A stretch of DNA of 6,437 nt, from contig CAKSWL010000128.1 of NCBI GenBank assembly GCA_934511335.1, positions 1-6,437 on the forward strand, in the 5' to 3' direction. Made by a program: the position numbers and the translations under genes. Under the pieces are notes generated by a model. The model saw only the letters and a list, made by a program, of their open reading frames with translations. It was not told the origin of the DNA and searched no databases. Every line of letters begins with the position of its first letter. The stretch's first letter is position 1. Origin of the DNA: an uncultured Cloacibacillus sp. (lineage in GTDB: Bacteria > Synergistota > Synergistia > Synergistales > Synergistaceae). Shown here piece after piece: positions 5,586 through 6,437 of the stretch.

Positions 5586-6097
5586 CGCCGCTTGAAGAAG
5601 TGCTTGCGGGGCGCGACGAACGCGCCGCCTGGCAGCGGCGCTGGCTTGAGGCGCCGGAGGGGGATTACTTCGTCTGTCAGATCGGGCTCAACATCCCCGG
5701 CTGCCCTAAACGGATTCCCCGCGACCTGGCGATCGTCAGGAAATGCCGTAAATATCTGCTGGCGCATGCGCACGCCGCGGCCGCCGAGGAGCAGTATCTT
5801 GAAAACGGCGCGGGCGTCTGCTGGCAGGGGGCCTTCGACGCTTCAAAATACGAGGCCGCCGCGCTGAAACGGTGCGCGGTCGCGGCGGAGGATTCCATGA
5901 CTGCGGGGCGCGTGCTAGATATCGACATCCTTACCCGCGGGGGCTCGCTCTCCCGCGTCCATATGGGGCTTCCCGAACGCCGCTGTCTTCTCTGCGGCGA
6001 CAAAGCAAAAGTCTGTGCAAGGCTGGGACGCCACTTGCAGTCGGAGCTGAGGGAAAAGGTGATCCGGCTCGTCGACGCCGCCGCGCTTGAGATGTGA
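5582..6097 (+). CDS. citX: Citrate lyase holo-[acyl-carrier protein] synthase CitX
   Basis: CitX transfers the 2'-(5''-triphosphoribosyl)-3'-dephospho-CoA precursor to a serine of the citrate lyase acyl carrier subunit CitD (EC 2.7.7.61), making it competent for acetylation by CitC. The 171-residue protein is slightly shorter than the E. coli enzyme. It carries the family hallmarks: an N-terminal helix with RDERAAWQRRWL (11-22), GRVLDIDILT (109-118), LPERRCLLC (130-138), VCAR (144-147) and His151. The Cys-x-x-Cys plus Cys145 set is typical. The start ATG overlaps the citC stop by four bases; only a weak purine-rich AGAGAAGAGA precedes it, so translation probably depends on ribosomes finishing citC. 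Two terminator-like structures follow the gene. Some bacteria fuse CitX to CitG; here it ends as a stand-alone protein, and no citG is seen. Confidence 0.95.
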   Translation: MTPLEEVLAGRDERAAWQRRWLEAPEGDYFVCQIGLNIPGCPKRIPRDLAIVRKCRKYLLAHAHAAAAEEQYLENGAGVCWQGAFDASKYEAAALKRCAVAAEDSMTAGRVLDIDILTRGGSLSRVHMGLPERRCLLCGDKAKVCARLGRHLQSELREKVIRLVDAAALEM

Positions 6098-6127
6098 GGG
6101 CGGATGTGCCGCGCCCCCTGCAATTTT

Positions 6128-6158
6128 ACGCGGGCAGCAGTCTTTTCTCCCGCGTTTT
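6128..6158 (+). terminator. Possible terminator of the M20D-citX operon
   Basis: ACGCGGG (6128-6134) and CCCGCGT (6149-6155) form a perfect 7-bp stem. The loop is rather large at 14 nt, and the stem runs into a short TTTT (6155-6158). It lies 31 bases after the citX stop. The short T-run makes it a weak or partial terminator. Confidence 0.4.
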
Positions 6159-6207
6159 AACGAGAACCTTCGCCCGGCTGCCGTTATTCCCGGCGGCTGA
6201 ACGCATT

Positions 6208-6260
6208 GGCGGGCGCGGATAGCCGGATTTCCCCCGCCGCCGCGATAATTTTTATTTTTT
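6208..6260 (+). terminator. Second terminator-like structure with long T-rich tract
   Basis: GGCGGG (6208-6213) can pair with CCCGCC (6233-6238); alternatively CGCGG (6214-6218) can pair with CCGCG just before the T tract. AATTTTTATTTTTT (6247-6260) follows. The stems are short with large loops, but the T-rich tract is the strongest in the window, so it may back up the first terminator. Confidence 0.35.
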
Positions 6261-6378
6261 GATCAGGATACGCCGGCGGCTTTGCTTATTTACGGCGGAT
6301 ATCGCTTAAAACATAAAGATTAATCAGTAATTTCCCATGCAAAAAAGTATGATATACATATAGATTATATAATTGTTG

Positions 6379-6437
6379 ATGGAGGAGATTTTACTTGGCG
6401 CGCATTCAGCCGCTTTGACGGCGGCTGATATATCAAA
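6379..6437 (+). CDS. Possible start of another gene (partial, start codon ambiguous)
   Basis: From ATG 6379 a frame beginning MEEILLGAHSAALTAADIS stays open to the window edge, but it has no ribosome-binding site upstream. The strong GGAGGAG (6381-6387) instead sits seven bases before TTG 6395, whose frame ends after only seven residues at TGA 6416-6418. Either the ATG frame is a real gene translated from an AT-rich, possibly near-leaderless transcript, or the TTG frame is a tiny leader peptide. A third possibility is that neither is used. No family is recognisable in so few residues. Confidence 0.25.
   Translation, partial: MEEILLGAHSAALTAADIS
6406..6428. repeat. 8-bp inverted repeat near the right edge
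   Basis: TCAGCCGC (6406-6413) and GCGGCTGA (6421-6428) are perfect complements with a 7-nt loop. The stem lies inside or just after the ambiguous reading frames that follow the GGAGGAG site. Its right part (6419-6428) also repeats a 10-mer found at 6191-6200. Confidence 0.4.

Larger units (their letters stand above)
6098..6437. other. 340-base mostly noncoding tail after citX
   Basis: The first half is GC-rich with several inverted repeats: a terminator-like stem at 6128-6158, a wobble-containing stem GCTGCCG/CGGCGGC at about 6178-6197, and a stem followed by a long T-rich tract at 6208-6260. From about 6300 the sequence turns AT-rich and contains TATGAT (6348-6353) and a perfect TATAAT (6368-6373), neither with a convincing -35. 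A strong GGAGGAG follows at 6381-6387, so another plus-strand gene may begin near the right edge. No RNA gene was recognised. Confidence 0.5.

Noticed and set aside
1..6437. CRISPR array, insertion sequence, tRNA or rRNA
   Set aside because: No regularly spaced direct repeats, transposase motifs, cloverleaf-like sequence or rRNA-like sequence was seen on either strand.

Overview
The window is a GC-rich bacterial segment with AT-rich intergenic gaps. It appears to come from an anaerobe that makes citrate lyase. The gene content (an M20D-type amidohydrolase, an acyl-CoA ligase, citC and citX) and codon style would fit a fermentative anaerobe such as a member of the Synergistota. That placement is a guess from general familiarity; the window holds no rRNA or other marker.

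Layout, left to right. (1) Positions 1-343, minus strand: the N-terminal part of a Rossmann-fold, ProC-like NAD(P)-binding oxidoreductase, cut by the window edge. (2) 344-734: a 391-base gap. It holds a good minus-strand promoter whose -10 lies inside an inverted repeat, then a leader of about 275 nt with a possible 23-codon upstream ORF and two GC-rich hairpins. At its right end is the terminator of the next gene. (3) 735-1634, minus strand: rarD, an EamA/DMT-superfamily membrane transporter. (4) 1635-1788: a divergent promoter region with an inverted repeat and a hairpin. (5) 1789-6097, plus strand: a probable four-gene operon of an M20D amidohydrolase homologue, an AMP-binding acyl-CoA ligase homologue, citC ([citrate (pro-3S)-lyase] ligase) and citX (holo-ACP synthase of citrate lyase). 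The last three genes are tightly packed, with citC and citX overlapping by 4 nt. (6) 6098-6437: a mostly noncoding tail with two terminator-like structures, an AT-rich stretch, and possibly the first codons of another gene.

The firm functional content is citrate-lyase maturation. CitX attaches the triphosphoribosyl-dephospho-CoA prosthetic group to the acyl carrier subunit, and CitC acetylates that group using ATP and acetate. The lyase structural genes citD, citE and citF and the prosthetic-group gene citG are not in the window.

The most unusual observation is that both genes leading this operon keep their family fold motifs but lack key catalytic residues. The M20D protein has Gly in place of the catalytic-base Glu, and Asn/Val where a metal-binding His is expected. 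The acyl-CoA ligase has Glu in place of the near-invariant C-terminal (A10) Lys. Both may be catalytically altered, or may be pseudo-enzymes kept for another role. This is inference from motif reading and has not been tested by alignment or assay.
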